Origin: Plantibacter sp. PA-3-X8
GTDB lineage: Bacteria; Actinomycetota; Actinomycetes; Actinomycetales; Microbacteriaceae
NCBI RefSeq assembly: GCF_003856975.1
Contig: NZ_CP033107.1
Span: forward strand, 2,480,001 to 2,544,000
Reading direction: 5' to 3'
DNA length: 64,000 bases
Below, in pieces: positions 26,699 through 36,115 of the stretch; the first letter of the stretch is position 1; each line of letters begins with the position of its first letter. The position numbers were made by a program, and so were the translations under genes. The notes below the pieces were generated by a model, which ran no database searches, had not been told where the DNA came from, and saw only the letters and a list, made by a program, of their open reading frames with translations.

Positions 26699-29302
26699 CT
26701 ACGCCCCTTCCCTCACTGGAATGGTAGGCCCTGCGAGATAGACGGCCTCGCCGCGCTCGATCTCCTCCGTCGTCGCGGGCCGGTACTGGCCTCGCTCCGC
26801 GACCCGCGCGAGTCGCGGTTCGGCGTCGCCCGGCTCGTTGACGAAGGAACGGAACCGGCGGAGGCGCTCCGGGTCGGCGAGGGTCGCCGCCCACTCGTCC
26901 TCGTACCCGTCCACATGGGCGGCCATGGCCTGTTCGAGTTCGGCGGCGAGTCCGAGCGAGTCCTCGACGACGACCTCCCGCACGTGGTCGAGTCCGCCGT
27001 CGAGGTCCTCCATCCACCTGGCGGTGCGCTGCAGTCGATCCGCCGTCCGGATGTAGTACATGAGGTACCGGTCGATGTACCGGATGAGCGTCTCGTCGTC
27101 GAGGTCTCCGGCGAGGAGCTGCGCGTGGGTCGGCTGGAACCCGCCGTTGCCGCCCACATACAGGTTCCAGCCCTGCTCGGTGGCGATGATCCCCACGTCC
27201 TTGCCACGTGCTTCAGCGCACTCGCGCGCGCACCCCGACACCCCGAACTTGAACTTGTGCGGTGCCCGGAGGCCGCGGTACCGGAGTTCGAGGTGGACCG
27301 CCATGCCCACGGAGTCCTGCACACCGAAGCGGCACCAGCTGGACCCGACACAGCTCTTCACGTTGCGGAGCGACTTCCCGTACGCCTGTCCGGACTCGAA
27401 GCCGGCGTCGACGAGGATGCGCCAGATGTCGGGCAGCTGTTCGAGGCGGGCGCCGAACAGGTCGATGCGTTGACCGCCCGTGATCTTCGTGTAGAGCCCG
27501 TAGTCGGTGGCGACCTGCGCGATCACCGCGAGCTTCTGCGGTGTGATCTCGCCACCGGGGATCCGCGGGACCACGGAGTAGGTGCCGTCCTTCTGCATGT
27601 TCGCGAGCGCCCGGTCGTTCGTGTCCTGCAGCGTCCCCCGGCCGCTGTCGAGGATGTACCCACCCTGCTGGCTGGCCAGGATGGAACCGATCACCGGCTT
27701 GCACACGTCGCAGCCGCGTCCGGTGCCGTAGCGAGCGAGGATCTCGTCGAAGGAGGTGAGACCGAGCACCCGGATGGTCTCGAAGAGCTCCTGCCGGGAC
27801 AGTTCGAAGTGTTCGCAGAGTGCGCGCGAGACGGCGATGCCGGACTTGGTCAGCTCCGTCTCGAGGATCTTCTTCACGAGCGGGACGCAGGAGCCGCACT
27901 GGGTACCGGCGCGGGAGCAGGTCTTGAGCGCCCCCAACTCGGTGCGCGCCTCGCCGTACACGCCCGCGATCGCGTCGCGGACGGTCCCCGCGGTGACGGC
28001 GTTGCATGCGCAGACGAGCGCTGCGTCGGGGAGTTCGTCCCCGGCCGGTGCCTCGATCCCTGACGCCGACAGGTAGGCGGCCGGCTCACTCGACAGCTCG
28101 GCGCCGAGGAGCGGGCGCAGCGAGGCGTAGGGCGAGGCGTCGCCGACGAAGACCCCGCCCAGGAGGGTCTTTGCGTCGTCCGTCATGACGAGCTTCTGGT
28201 ACAGCCCGCGTGCCGGGTCCGCGTACACGATCTCGAGACTGTGCTCGGTGCGCGCGAGCGCATCGCCGAAACTCGCGACGTCGACACCGGACAGCTTGAG
28301 TTTCGTGGCGTCGTCGACGGTCGTGAACTCCGCCTCGCCACCGAGCAGCCGATCCGCGACGACCTCGGCCATCGCGTTCGCCGGTGCGACGAGACCGGTG
28401 CATCGACCGTCGAAGCAGGCGACCTCGCCGATGGCCCAGACACCCGGCGCAGACGTCCTGCAGTCCGTCCCGATCACGACACCGCCGCGGTCACCGAGCT
28501 CGATCCCGGCATCGCGGGCCAGCTCGTCCCTGGCGCGGATGCCGATCGCGAACACCACGATGTCGACGTCGACCTGCTGGCCGCTCGAGAACTTCACGCC
28601 CGAGACACCGCCCTGCTCGTCCACGAGGATCGACCGTGGCCTCGTCCCCAGGTGCAGACCGATGCCCTGGCCGCCGATGATGCGCCCGAGGGCTCGACCG
28701 GCTCCCTCGTCCAGCTGGGCGGACATGAGCCACGACCCGGAGTGCACGACGCTCGCCTCGGCACCGAGCCGTGCCGCGCCACCGGCAGCCTCGAGCCCGA
28801 GCAACCCGCCGCCGGCGACGATCACCCGGGCGGGACGACCTCGCAGGGAGCCGATGCGCTCGATCTCCGACACCAGCAGGTCCACGTCGTCGATCGTCCG
28901 GTAGACGAGGGCGTGTTCCGAACCGTCGATCTCGGGCACCGGGGCCGAGGAGCCGGTCGCCAGGACCAGCTCGTCGTATGTGACGACCCTCCCCAGGGAG
29001 GTGTGCACCGTCCGGGCCTCGCGGTCGATCCGTTCGGCGCGTTCGCCCAGCAGGAGCGACACGTGCTGCTCGTCCCAGACACCCGTCGGCGCGAGCGTGA
29101 GGTCGATCGCCGCATCGTCGAGACGCTTGCTCAGTGCCACACGATCGTAGGGACGGTGGAGCTCCTCACAGACGACCGTGATGTGCATGGTGCGCCCGGC
29201 GTCGCGACTGTGCAGGGCATCGACCAGACGGTGTGCGGCCGGGCCGCCGCCGACCACGACGACGCGACGCGGCAGATCTCCTGCGGTGGGATCGATCATC
29301 AT
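26699..29302 (-). CDS. nirB: Nitrite reductase (NAD(P)H) large subunit
   Basis: NirB reduces nitrite to ammonium with NAD(P)H. The 867-aa protein has N-terminal FAD and NAD Rossmann domains (VVVVGGGPAAHRLV), a BFD-type [2Fe-2S] domain (CACNAVTAG, CSRAGTQCGSC), and the ferredoxin-like plus siroheme/[4Fe-4S] reductase halves with cluster cysteines in SCVGSSWCRFG and SGCARECAEARG. Start taken as ATG 29302 behind GAGGGGG; an alternative ATG follows immediately. Divergent from nirD, which is unusual since nirB and nirD are more often adjacent in one direction. Confidence 0.94.
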   Translation of the reverse strand: MMIDPTAGDLPRRVVVVGGGPAAHRLVDALHSRDAGRTMHITVVCEELHRPYDRVALSKRLDDAAIDLTLAPTGVWDEQHVSLLLGERAERIDREARTVHTSLGRVVTYDELVLATGSSAPVPEIDGSEHALVYRTIDDVDLLVSEIERIGSLRGRPARVIVAGGGLLGLEAAGGAARLGAEASVVHSGSWLMSAQLDEGAGRALGRIIGGQGIGLHLGTRPRSILVDEQGGVSGVKFSSGQQVDVDIVVFAIGIRARDELARDAGIELGDRGGVVIGTDCRTSAPGVWAIGEVACFDGRCTGLVAPANAMAEVVADRLLGGEAEFTTVDDATKLKLSGVDVASFGDALARTEHSLEIVYADPARGLYQKLVMTDDAKTLLGGVFVGDASPYASLRPLLGAELSSEPAAYLSASGIEAPAGDELPDAALVCACNAVTAGTVRDAIAGVYGEARTELGALKTCSRAGTQCGSCVPLVKKILETELTKSGIAVSRALCEHFELSRQELFETIRVLGLTSFDEILARYGTGRGCDVCKPVIGSILASQQGGYILDSGRGTLQDTNDRALANMQKDGTYSVVPRIPGGEITPQKLAVIAQVATDYGLYTKITGGQRIDLFGARLEQLPDIWRILVDAGFESGQAYGKSLRNVKSCVGSSWCRFGVQDSVGMAVHLELRYRGLRAPHKFKFGVSGCARECAEARGKDVGIIATEQGWNLYVGGNGGFQPTHAQLLAGDLDDETLIRYIDRYLMYYIRTADRLQRTARWMEDLDGGLDHVREVVVEDSLGLAAELEQAMAAHVDGYEDEWAATLADPERLRRFRSFVNEPGDAEPRLARVAERGQYRPATTEEIERGEAVYLAGPTIPVREGA

Positions 29303-29410
29303 GGGCCCCCTCGGCTCGTGTTCCAGCGAGCGTACTGACGCGGCGTTTCCGGACCGTTGCCCGCATGTGTCCCGAACGCGTCCAGGACCGCACACGACGC
29401 CCGGGCGGAT

Positions 29411-29459
29411 GTGAGGTCGGTTTCACCTCACCGAAACGTCACGGGTGATCCGACGAAAC
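29411..29459 (+). promoter_or_regulatory. Candidate GlnR-type operator between nirB and nirD
   Basis: Plus strand reads GTGAG-n6-TTCAC-n6-GAAAC-n6-GGTGA-n6-GAAAC, pentamers at strict 11-bp spacing, matching the general layout of the actinobacterial GlnR box. It lies in the 205-bp region between divergent nirB and nirD and could serve both. Confidence 0.6.
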
Positions 29460-29469
29460 ACCCCGCCCG

Positions 29470-29475
29470 TAGCGT
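29470..29475 (+). promoter_or_regulatory. -10 box of the nirD promoter
   Basis: TAGCGT begins 10 nt after the final GAAAC of the operator, 33 nt before the nirD ATG. The leader carries a CAGGAGGCC ribosome-binding site. Confidence 0.5.
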
Positions 29476-29507
29476 CGGTGCTCCGACGCACGATCAGGAG
29501 GCCGACG

Positions 29508-29882
29508 ATGAGCATCACGATGCAGGAGCACACCGGGCGGACGGCGCTCGCCGAGTGGCGACGCGTCTGCGCCATCGACGACCTCGAACTCTCCTGGGGC
29601 GAGGTGGCGTTGCTCCGCGCCCGGCAGATCGCGGTGTTCCGCATCGGCGCAGATGAGGTCTACGCCGTCGACCATCGGGACCCGCACACCGCCGCGCCGG
29701 TGATGGCTCGCGGCATCGTCGGTTCTCGAGGGGAGCGACCGACGATCGCGTCACCGTTGCACAAGCAGGTGTACGACCTCGGCACGGGTGAGTGCTTCAC
29801 CGACCCGAGCCTCTTCCTCCAGACGTTCCGCACCCGCATCGTGGGCGGGTTCGTGGAGATCGAGCTGGGGGAGGACGCATGA
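29508..29882 (+). CDS. nirD: Nitrite reductase (NAD(P)H) small subunit
   Basis: NirD is the Rieske-fold partner of NirB. The 124-aa protein keeps the fold (AVDHRDPHTAAPVMARGIVG, ASPLHKQVYDLGTG) but both cluster-binding cysteines are replaced (DHR and SPLH instead of CxH and CPxH). That is normal for NirD, which does not carry a cluster. Start ATG 29508 behind CAGGAGG. Its stop overlaps the cbiX start by 4 nt (ATGA). Confidence 0.9.
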   Translation: MSITMQEHTGRTALAEWRRVCAIDDLELSWGEVALLRARQIAVFRIGADEVYAVDHRDPHTAAPVMARGIVGSRGERPTIASPLHKQVYDLGTGECFTDPSLFLQTFRTRIVGGFVEIELGEDA

Positions 29883-30637
29883 CCTTGCTCGAGACCGCGG
29901 TGCGCCGTCCGCAGACGCGTACGCGGACGAGTCCGGCGCTCCTGGCCGTGTCCCACGGGACGAGTTGCCCGATCGGACAGGCCTCCGTCGCCGCGCTCGT
30001 CGACGCCGTCGGACGATCGCGTGCCGACCTCCACGTTGCCGGTGGCTTCGTCGACGTCCAGCAGCCCGACGTCCCGGCCACCCTCGGTTCGATCGAGCCC
30101 GAGCGGCCCGCGGTGGTCGTGCCGTTGCTCCTGTCCGCGGGGTTTCACGTCCACGTCGACCTCGTCGAGGACCTCGAGGCGACGGATCGGCCGACGGCAC
30201 TCGGACGGGCGATGGGACCGGACGACCGCCTCGTAGCGGTCCTCGCCAGGCGACTGGAGGCGCTGCACGTGACGCCCGACGATCGGATCGTGCTCGGAGC
30301 GGCCGGGTCCACCGACGCCAGGGCCGTCGCCGACTGCGTCGACATGGGACGTCGACTGGAGTCGCGACTGCGGGTGCCGGTCGAGACGGCGTTCGTCTCC
30401 GCGGCTCAGCCGTCGGTGCCCGATGCGGTGGTCGCGGCTCGAACGAGTCGACCGCGAGGGCGGGTCATCATCGCCACCTACCTGCTGGCGCCCGGCTACT
30501 TCGCGCGGCTGCTCGAGGAGGCGGGAGCGGACCTCGTGACGCCGCCGCTCCTCCACCTCGGCGAGGTTCCCGATCCGGGCATCGTCGACCTCGTGGTCGA
30601 CCGCTACGAGGAGGTCTCGGCCGGACTGTCGGGCTGA
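29879..30637 (+). CDS. Sirohydrochlorin ferrochelatase-like protein
   Basis: A 252-aa CbiX/SirB-family chelatase, expected to insert iron into sirohydrochlorin to complete siroheme for NirB. The first half has the catalytic [14 protein letters not shown] segment; the second half has the [20 protein letters not shown] segment that carries the usual product-binding motif. Co-translated with nirD. With cobA present and no separate precorrin-2 dehydrogenase in the window, the dehydrogenase step must be supplied elsewhere. Cobalt rather than iron as metal cannot be excluded. Confidence 0.85.
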   Translation: MTLLETAVRRPQTRTRTSPALLAVSHGTSCPIGQASVAALVDAVGRSRADLHVAGGFVDVQQPDVPATLGSIEPERPAVVVPLLLSAGFHVHVDLVEDLEATDRPTALGRAMGPDDRLVAVLARRLEALHVTPDDRIVLGAAGSTDARAVADCVDMGRRLESRLRVPVETAFVSAAQPSVPDAVVAARTSRPRGRVIIATYLLAPGYFARLLEEAGADLVTPPLLHLGEVPDPGIVDLVVDRYEEVSAGLSG

Positions 30638-30670
30638 CCGGCGCGACCGGGACGACGACCGTCGCGCGAA

Positions 30671-30676
30671 TAGACT
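30671..30676 (+). promoter_or_regulatory. -10 box of a leaderless trmD promoter
   Basis: TAGACT ends 7 nt before ATG 30684. trmD therefore has its own promoter here rather than relying on the rpsP-rimM operon from which it has been separated. Confidence 0.55.
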
Positions 30677-30683
30677 GCTCCTC

Positions 30684-31391
30684 ATGCGCATCGACATCGT
30701 CACGATCTTCCCGACCTTCTTCGATGCCCTGGACCTCTCACTGCTCGGCAAGGCGAAGCAGAGCGGGCTCATCGAGTTGGACGTCCACGACCTGCGGGAT
30801 TCGACGCACGACCGTCACCGCACCGTCGACGACACCCCGTACGGCGGGGGAGCCGGCATGGTCATGAAGCCGGAGCCTTGGGGTGAGGCGCTCGACGGCA
30901 TCCTGGGTGACGACACCGAGGAGGAGCCGCTGGTCATCTTCCCGTCTCCTGCGGGTGAGGTGTTCACTCAGGCCATGGCCCGCGAGCTCGCGGCCGAGCC
31001 GCACCTCGTCTTCGGCTGCGGCCGGTACGAGGGCATTGACCACCGCGTCTTCGACCACACCGCCAGCCGAGCACGGGTCCGCCTGGTGAGCCTCGGCGAC
31101 TACGTCCTCAACGGGGGAGAGGTGGCCGTGATGGCGATGATCGAGGCGATCGGTCGGCTCGTCCCGGGCGTCGTCGGCAACCCCGAGAGTCTCGTCGAGG
31201 AGTCGCACGAAGACGGGCTCCTCGAGTACCCGAGCTACACGAAGCCCGCCGAGTGGCGAGGACTCCCGGTACCGCCGGTGCTGCTGAGCGGCAACCACGG
31301 TGCGATCGCCACCTGGCGTCGTCAGCAGCAGATCGAGCGGACCCGCGAGGTCCGCCCGGATCTGCTGCCCGCCGACGAGCCGGACGCCTGA
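30684..31391 (+). CDS. trmD: tRNA (guanine(37)-N1)-methyltransferase
   Basis: TrmD makes m1G37 in tRNA, preventing +1 frameshifts. The 235-aa protein has the SPOUT trefoil-knot sequence: [14 protein letters not shown] and [20 protein letters not shown]. Full length. Normally part of rpsP-rimM-trmD-rplS; here it is separated from rimM by the nitrate block and from rplS by the PspC/two-component genes. It is convergent with the small membrane-protein gene at 31421. Confidence 0.95.
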   Translation: MRIDIVTIFPTFFDALDLSLLGKAKQSGLIELDVHDLRDSTHDRHRTVDDTPYGGGAGMVMKPEPWGEALDGILGDDTEEEPLVIFPSPAGEVFTQAMARELAAEPHLVFGCGRYEGIDHRVFDHTASRARVRLVSLGDYVLNGGEVAVMAMIEAIGRLVPGVVGNPESLVEESHEDGLLEYPSYTKPAEWRGLPVPPVLLSGNHGAIATWRRQQQIERTREVRPDLLPADEPDA

Positions 31392-31420
31392 GCGCGCCGG
31401 GGTCCTGTGCGTGACGGCTG

Positions 31421-31789
31421 TCAGGGCCGACGTCGCACGGCGGCGGCGATGCCGGCGATGACGAGGACGGCCCCGGTCGCGATGATCGCCCCGGTGATCC
31501 ACCCCAGGGGGTCGATGCGCACCTCGGTGAGGTTGGTGACGAGCATGGCGCCGGCGAAGACGAGCAGGAGCACGCCCCAGAGGATCGTGCCGAAGCGCGG
31601 TGGTCGACCGCCTCGATCCTTCGGGCCAGCATCGGTCCTCGGCTCATCCGCCGTCTGCGCTGTGGCCGGCTGCGCTTTGGTCGACTCCGTGGTGGCCGTC
31701 TGATCGGTCTCCGACGGAGCCGATCCCGTCGCCGCGTCGGTTGGGGACGACATGTCCGCCGCTCCGGTCCAGTCGTCCTGCTCGCTCAT
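31421..31789 (-). CDS. Small two-helix membrane protein
   Basis: A 122-aa protein: an acidic, Ser/Thr-rich hydrophilic N-terminal half followed by two membrane helices (FGTILWGVLLLVFAGAMLV and WITGAIIATGAVLVIAGIAA). Its start ATG 31789 overlaps the stop of the PspC-LiaF-like gene by ATGA, so the two are co-translated and probably act together in the membrane. No family recognised. Confidence 0.7.
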   Translation of the reverse strand: MSEQDDWTGAADMSSPTDAATGSAPSETDQTATTESTKAQPATAQTADEPRTDAGPKDRGGRPPRFGTILWGVLLLVFAGAMLVTNLTEVRIDPLGWITGAIIATGAVLVIAGIAAAVRRRP

Positions 31790-33297
31790 CGTCCCGCCTC
31801 CGCTTCCTCGGTCACGACAGCGCTGCCGGCGACCGTCCACACCCGTACCCGTGTCGTGTCTCCTGACGCCGTTCGTCCGTACCGTGCCTCATCCTGGAAC
31901 AGGGCTCCGCCGCGTCGGTCCGTCCGGTCCCGACCATCGCGTCCCGTCTCCAGGGTGCCCGCGATCGCTGAGAACTCGACGATCACCGGCACGTCCTCGG
32001 GGACGAGCACGTCGACCTCGCCTGCGAGGATCCACACGTCGATCGTCCCACCGCGCAACGCGTCGTCGTCGGCGAGCTCCCCGAGGTCGAGCGTGGGTTG
32101 GCCGGCGATCATCACGTAGCCACGTCGGTCGTCCGCATCCGTCGACGTCACGGTCCAGGTCGTGCGTCCGACCGGCAGGAAGGAGGAGCCGAGTGGGAAC
32201 ACCCCGGTGGCGAGCAAGGAGATCACGGCGGCCCAGGTGAACAGTCCGAGCCAGCCGCTCTCCCGTCCGCTGATGCCCGCGACGATCGTCGCGACGGCGA
32301 GCGCACCGAGCGCTGCGGCGAGCCCGATGACCACGACGACCGGGATCGAGAACCCGGCGCTCGCCGCGATGACGGCCGCGCCGGCACCGGCGAGCAGCGC
32401 CAGTCCGAGGGTGATCGCCACGAAGGCCGCTCCAGGGTGCTGGGCACGACGCTCACGAGCCTTCGTCTCACGCTCGGCCTGCTGCTCGGCTCGCTGGCGG
32501 CTCATCTCGTCCCGGAACTCCTGACTCGTCCAGCCGCGCTGCTGGCTCGGAGCCCCGTCCCACGCGGTGGCGGTGGCGGTGGTGGTTCCAGGGAGCGGGA
32601 CGGTTGTGCCCGCATCATCAGGCCAACCATCGGCCTTCGCGAGCGACACCGGGTTCGCGGCACCGGGGGAGGCCGGGGCCGAGCCGGCAGCGCCCGAGGG
32701 GGAGGCTGTGGGCGATGGTGCCGTCGGCTTCGGGATCGAGGCGTCGCTGGTCCACGGGTCGCGCTGCGGCGGTGTCTCAGGCGGAGTCTCCCGCCCAGGG
32801 TCGCGGCGGGAGAACATCACGATCAGCCAGACCGCCGCGGCGACTAAGGCGATCACCCAACCGGCGGTCATGGTCGACTCCAGCCACCCCGGCAGGTTCC
32901 ACGCATGCGGCACGCCGTCCCACCAGAGGCCGCGCATGAACGGCACGGCGGTGAGGACCGCGAGGATGCCGATCGCGACGATCGCCGGGTCGAAGACGCC
33001 CCGGATCGCACGCTCGAGGTGGATCCGACCCTGCTGGTCGGGGATGAGCGCCCAGCCCGCGGCGTAGACGAAGAGGACCGGCCCGCCCAGGATCGCGATG
33101 ACGATGAGTGCTCCGCGCACGATCATCGGATCGAGGCCGAGCCGGGCCGCGACACCCCCGGCGACACCGCCGAGCCACGAGTCGCTCGAGCGACGGAGAC
33201 CGGTGGACCGCCACCAGTCGAAGAAGCGTGTCGTCGGATCCTGCGGGGCGGGTGCCCCCGGTTCTGCTCCGGTGGGCGGCGTGCTGTGGTTCGTCAT
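31786..33297 (-). CDS. PspC-domain membrane protein with LiaF-like C-terminus
   Basis: A 503-aa envelope-stress protein. It has an N-terminal PspC domain (LGGVAGGVAARLGLDPMIVRGALIV), further membrane helices, a ~100-residue Pro/Ala/Thr-rich linker, four or so more helices, and a C-terminal beta domain (GGTIDVWILAGEVDVLVPEDVP) resembling the LiaF/DUF2154 cell-wall-antibiotic response domain. It is divergent from a histidine kinase that also starts with a PspC domain, so the two probably share a regulon, with this protein as sensor modulator or target. Start ATG 33297. Confidence 0.8.
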   Translation of the reverse strand: MTNHSTPPTGAEPGAPAPQDPTTRFFDWWRSTGLRRSSDSWLGGVAGGVAARLGLDPMIVRGALIVIAILGGPVLFVYAAGWALIPDQQGRIHLERAIRGVFDPAIVAIGILAVLTAVPFMRGLWWDGVPHAWNLPGWLESTMTAGWVIALVAAAVWLIVMFSRRDPGRETPPETPPQRDPWTSDASIPKPTAPSPTASPSGAAGSAPASPGAANPVSLAKADGWPDDAGTTVPLPGTTTATATAWDGAPSQQRGWTSQEFRDEMSRQRAEQQAERETKARERRAQHPGAAFVAITLGLALLAGAGAAVIAASAGFSIPVVVVIGLAAALGALAVATIVAGISGRESGWLGLFTWAAVISLLATGVFPLGSSFLPVGRTTWTVTSTDADDRRGYVMIAGQPTLDLGELADDDALRGGTIDVWILAGEVDVLVPEDVPVIVEFSAIAGTLETGRDGRDRTDRRGGALFQDEARYGRTASGDTTRVRVWTVAGSAVVTEEAEAGR

Positions 33298-33409
33298 GGT
33301 CCGATTCTGGCGAAGCGTCCGGGTCGGGCCCATCCGGCATGACCCTGAGTGCACCCTGATCCTGCCGTCCCAGGGTGCCGACCGCACCCCGAACTGCTTG
33401 GATGGCTCC

Positions 33410-34663
33410 ATGGGAACCGAGGTGATGATCCGTCCGAGGCGCCGCCTGCTCGGCGGTGTCTGCGCCGGCTTCGCCGAGCACACCGGTCTCCCCGTCGCTG
33501 CGGTGCGGACGGCGACGGTCATCCTCGCGTGCTGCGGCGGAGCGGGCCTGCTCCTCTACGTGTGGCTGTGGGTCATGACGCCGACGCAGGGCGCGGACGC
33601 ACCGCTCGATCCTCGGGAGCACCTGCTCCGGCCGGCCTCGACCGATGAGGGAGTCGACCTCGACGGCCCCCGTCGCGCGCCGATCACGGAGGTGCTGCTC
33701 GGGATCGCCCTGCTCGCGGCCGGGACCGCGCTGATCGCGACCCGGACCGGGCTGGACATCCCACTCGAGGCCGTCATCCCTGTCATCGTCGTCCTCGCGG
33801 GAGCCGCACTCGCCTGGCGGCAGTTCGGCGAGCGTGGTCGCGGTGAGGGCTCACGTGCCCTCTTGATCCGCGTACTCGGAGCGCTCGTCCTCGTCGTCCT
33901 CGGCATCCTCCTGTTCTTCGTCACCGGTGACCGCCCGAACATGTGGACGGTCATCGTCGCCGCGATCGCCGTGCTCCTCGGGGTCGCCGTGGTCATCGCC
34001 CCCTGGGCGCTCCAGCTCAATCGCGACCTCGCCGACGAGCGCGCCGCGCGGATGCGCGAGGCCGACCGCGCCGAGATCGCCGCGCATCTGCACGACTCCG
34101 TGCTCCAGACGCTCGCGCTCATCCAGCAGCAGGCCGGTCCGGGGAGCGAGGCGTCCCGTCTCGCCAGGGCGCAGGAGCGCGAGCTGCGGAATTGGCTCTT
34201 CTCCGGCGGGACCGCTCCGACGGGCGACCTCGCGACCGAGCTGCGGACCATCGCGGCGGCGGTGGAGGCCGACCACGCGGTGCGCGTCGACGTCGTCGCG
34301 GTCGGGCGTGCGATCGACGACGCTCCGGAGCCGCTCCTCGCCGCCGTACGTGAGGCCGTGCTCAACGCGGCACGTCACGCCGGCGGCGACGTCTCCGTCT
34401 ATCTGGAGACGGCACCGCAGCGGATCGAGGTGTCGATCTCCGACCGCGGCCCCGGCTTCGACCTGGAACAGGTCCCGCGGGACCGCCTCGGGGTCAGGGA
34501 GTCGATCATCGGCCGGATGCAGCGCATCGGTGGCGAGGCGACCATCCGTCCGGGGCCCGGCGGACGAGGTACCGAGGTCCGTCTCGTCCTGCCCGTGCAC
34601 GACGCCGCGCCGACTGCGCCGCAGCCCGACACCGTCCCGACCGTTCCGAGGAGCCGACCATGA
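33410..34663 (+). CDS. PspC-domain sensor histidine kinase
   Basis: A 417-aa kinase. Its N-terminal PspC domain (RPRRRLLGGVCAGFAEHTGL) is followed by about five membrane helices. A HisKA_3 dimerisation segment with the phospho-accepting His is seen in AHLHDSVLQTLALIQQQ, then an HATPase domain ending with the G boxes ISDRGPGFDL and GRGTEVRLVLP. The next gene, overlapping by 4 nt, is its LuxR-type response regulator. Kinases with built-in PspC domains next to PspC/LiaF proteins are known in Actinobacteria and respond to envelope stress. Confidence 0.88.
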   Translation: MGTEVMIRPRRRLLGGVCAGFAEHTGLPVAAVRTATVILACCGGAGLLLYVWLWVMTPTQGADAPLDPREHLLRPASTDEGVDLDGPRRAPITEVLLGIALLAAGTALIATRTGLDIPLEAVIPVIVVLAGAALAWRQFGERGRGEGSRALLIRVLGALVLVVLGILLFFVTGDRPNMWTVIVAAIAVLLGVAVVIAPWALQLNRDLADERAARMREADRAEIAAHLHDSVLQTLALIQQQAGPGSEASRLARAQERELRNWLFSGGTAPTGDLATELRTIAAAVEADHAVRVDVVAVGRAIDDAPEPLLAAVREAVLNAARHAGGDVSVYLETAPQRIEVSISDRGPGFDLEQVPRDRLGVRESIIGRMQRIGGEATIRPGPGGRGTEVRLVLPVHDAAPTAPQPDTVPTVPRSRP

Positions 34664-35319
34664 GCGACCGACCACTGACCGTCGTGATCGTCGACGACCA
34701 CTCGATCTTCCGTTCCGGACTGCGCAGCGAACTCGATCCCGGCATCGAGGTGCTGGGGGAGGCCGGTGATGTTGAGGAGGCGATCCGGGTGATCGGGGAG
34801 ACGCGCCCGCAAGTCGTGCTGCTCGACGTCCACCTGCCGGGTGGCGCCGGCGGCGGTGGCGCGGACGTGATCGCCGGCTCGGTGTCGATCGCGCCCGCCA
34901 CCCGGTTCCTCGCGCTGAGCGTCTCGGACGCCGCCGAGGACGTCGTCCGGGTGATCAGGGCCGGTGCACGCGGCTACATCACGAAGAGCTCCTCGGGTGC
35001 CGAGGTCGCGGAGGCCGCACGGCGGGTCGACGACGGCGACGCGGTCTTCTCACCCCGGCTCGCGGGATTCGTCCTGGACGCCTTCGGTGCCGTGACGGGG
35101 GAGACGGCGGAGTCCGTCGACGAGCTCGACCGGCTGTCCGCCCGTGAGCAGGAGGTCATGCGCCTCATCGCCCGCGGCTACGCCTACAAGGAGGTCGCGA
35201 CGGAGCTGTTCATCTCCGTGAAGACCGTGGAGACCCATGTGTCGAGCGTGCTGCGCAAGCTGCAGCTGTCCTCGCGCCACGAGCTCGCCGCCTGGGCGCT
35301 GCAGCGCAAGCTCCTCTGA
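34660..35319 (+). CDS. LuxR-family response regulator
   Basis: A 219-aa NarL/LuxR-type regulator. The receiver domain has acidic VDDHS, phospho-acceptor Asp in VVLLDVHLP, and a conserved Lys in YITKSSSG. The C-terminal LuxR HTH is LSAREQEVMRLIARGYAYKEVATEL through VKTVETHVSSVLRKL. The start overlaps the kinase stop (ATGA). Likely target is the divergent PspC gene 1.4 kb upstream. Confidence 0.92.
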   Translation: MSDRPLTVVIVDDHSIFRSGLRSELDPGIEVLGEAGDVEEAIRVIGETRPQVVLLDVHLPGGAGGGGADVIAGSVSIAPATRFLALSVSDAAEDVVRVIRAGARGYITKSSSGAEVAEAARRVDDGDAVFSPRLAGFVLDAFGAVTGETAESVDELDRLSAREQEVMRLIARGYAYKEVATELFISVKTVETHVSSVLRKLQLSSRHELAAWALQRKLL

Positions 35320-35384
35320 CCCCTCGGGCCCGGACCGACATCGGCCGACAGCGAACGACCAGTGCGCGCTCAGGAGCCCGGCGG

Positions 35385-35390
35385 TAGCCT
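35385..35390 (+). promoter_or_regulatory. -10 box of a leaderless promoter
   Basis: TAGCCT ends 7 nt before ATG 35398 and decides that start over an in-frame GTG 36 nt upstream. Confidence 0.5.
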
Positions 35391-35397
35391 GAGAGGC

Positions 35398-35928
35398 ATG
35401 ATCATCCGTCGGGCGTTCTACTACTGGCGATTCGCCGCGATCTTCGTGCTGCCCGCCTGGCCGTTCGTCGGATGGGGACTCTTCGGCGAAAGCGGGTGGA
35501 GCCTGTTCGGGCTCTTCATCGCCATGCCGATCCTCGCCATCGCGCTCGCGGCCACCGCGTTCCTCATCTCCGCGAGGGCGAGCGTCAGGACGACGAAGCT
35601 CGTGTCGTGGACGGATGTCGGACTCCTCGCCCTCTGGCACGTCACGATCATCTGCTTCGGTTCGTTCAGCTCAGGTGTCGCCCTCTGGGCGGTGCTCGGC
35701 GTCGTGGCGGGGCTCGCGACCTTCTGGGGCGTCATCGCGCAGCTCATCTCCGAGACGGCGCGCCGTGCCCGCGAGACGATGGCCGAGTTCGAGCGCATGG
35801 CCGCTGCAGCCGGGCCAGGCACGGCCCCCGGATCGGCGATCCCGCCGCAGCCACGGTTCGATCCCGGTCCGATCGACGGTGGGGAGTTCATCGTGATCGA
35901 GGAGTCCAAGCCCGACGAGCGTCGCTGA
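35398..35928 (+). CDS. Four-helix membrane protein, function unknown
   Basis: A 176-aa protein with four hydrophobic helices (about residues 10-30, 35-55, 70-90, 95-120), followed by a basic/acidic amphipathic stretch and a Pro-rich tail. No family motif recognised. It stands alone between the response regulator and rplS, with its own leaderless promoter. Confidence 0.7.
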   Translation: MIIRRAFYYWRFAAIFVLPAWPFVGWGLFGESGWSLFGLFIAMPILAIALAATAFLISARASVRTTKLVSWTDVGLLALWHVTIICFGSFSSGVALWAVLGVVAGLATFWGVIAQLISETARRARETMAEFERMAAAAGPGTAPGSAIPPQPRFDPGPIDGGEFIVIEESKPDERR

Positions 35929-36115
35929 GCGGCCGTATCCGCCGCTGTCGCCTGCGCCGTACCGGGGCCCGGTTTCCCATCCGAGGCCCTTTCATGACAC
36001 AATTGCTGTTTGTGCCTCCGCAGTTCTGCCACAGGGGAACGCCGGCATCGGGCACACCCTTCCTTCCGAACGTATTCAGCGGTCGACCTGTGGCGGTCGC
36101 AGAGATGGAATCATC

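Noticed and set aside
29508..29882. NirD as inactivated because its Rieske cysteines are missing
   Set aside because: Loss of the cluster ligands is normal for the NirD family, so this is not a defect.
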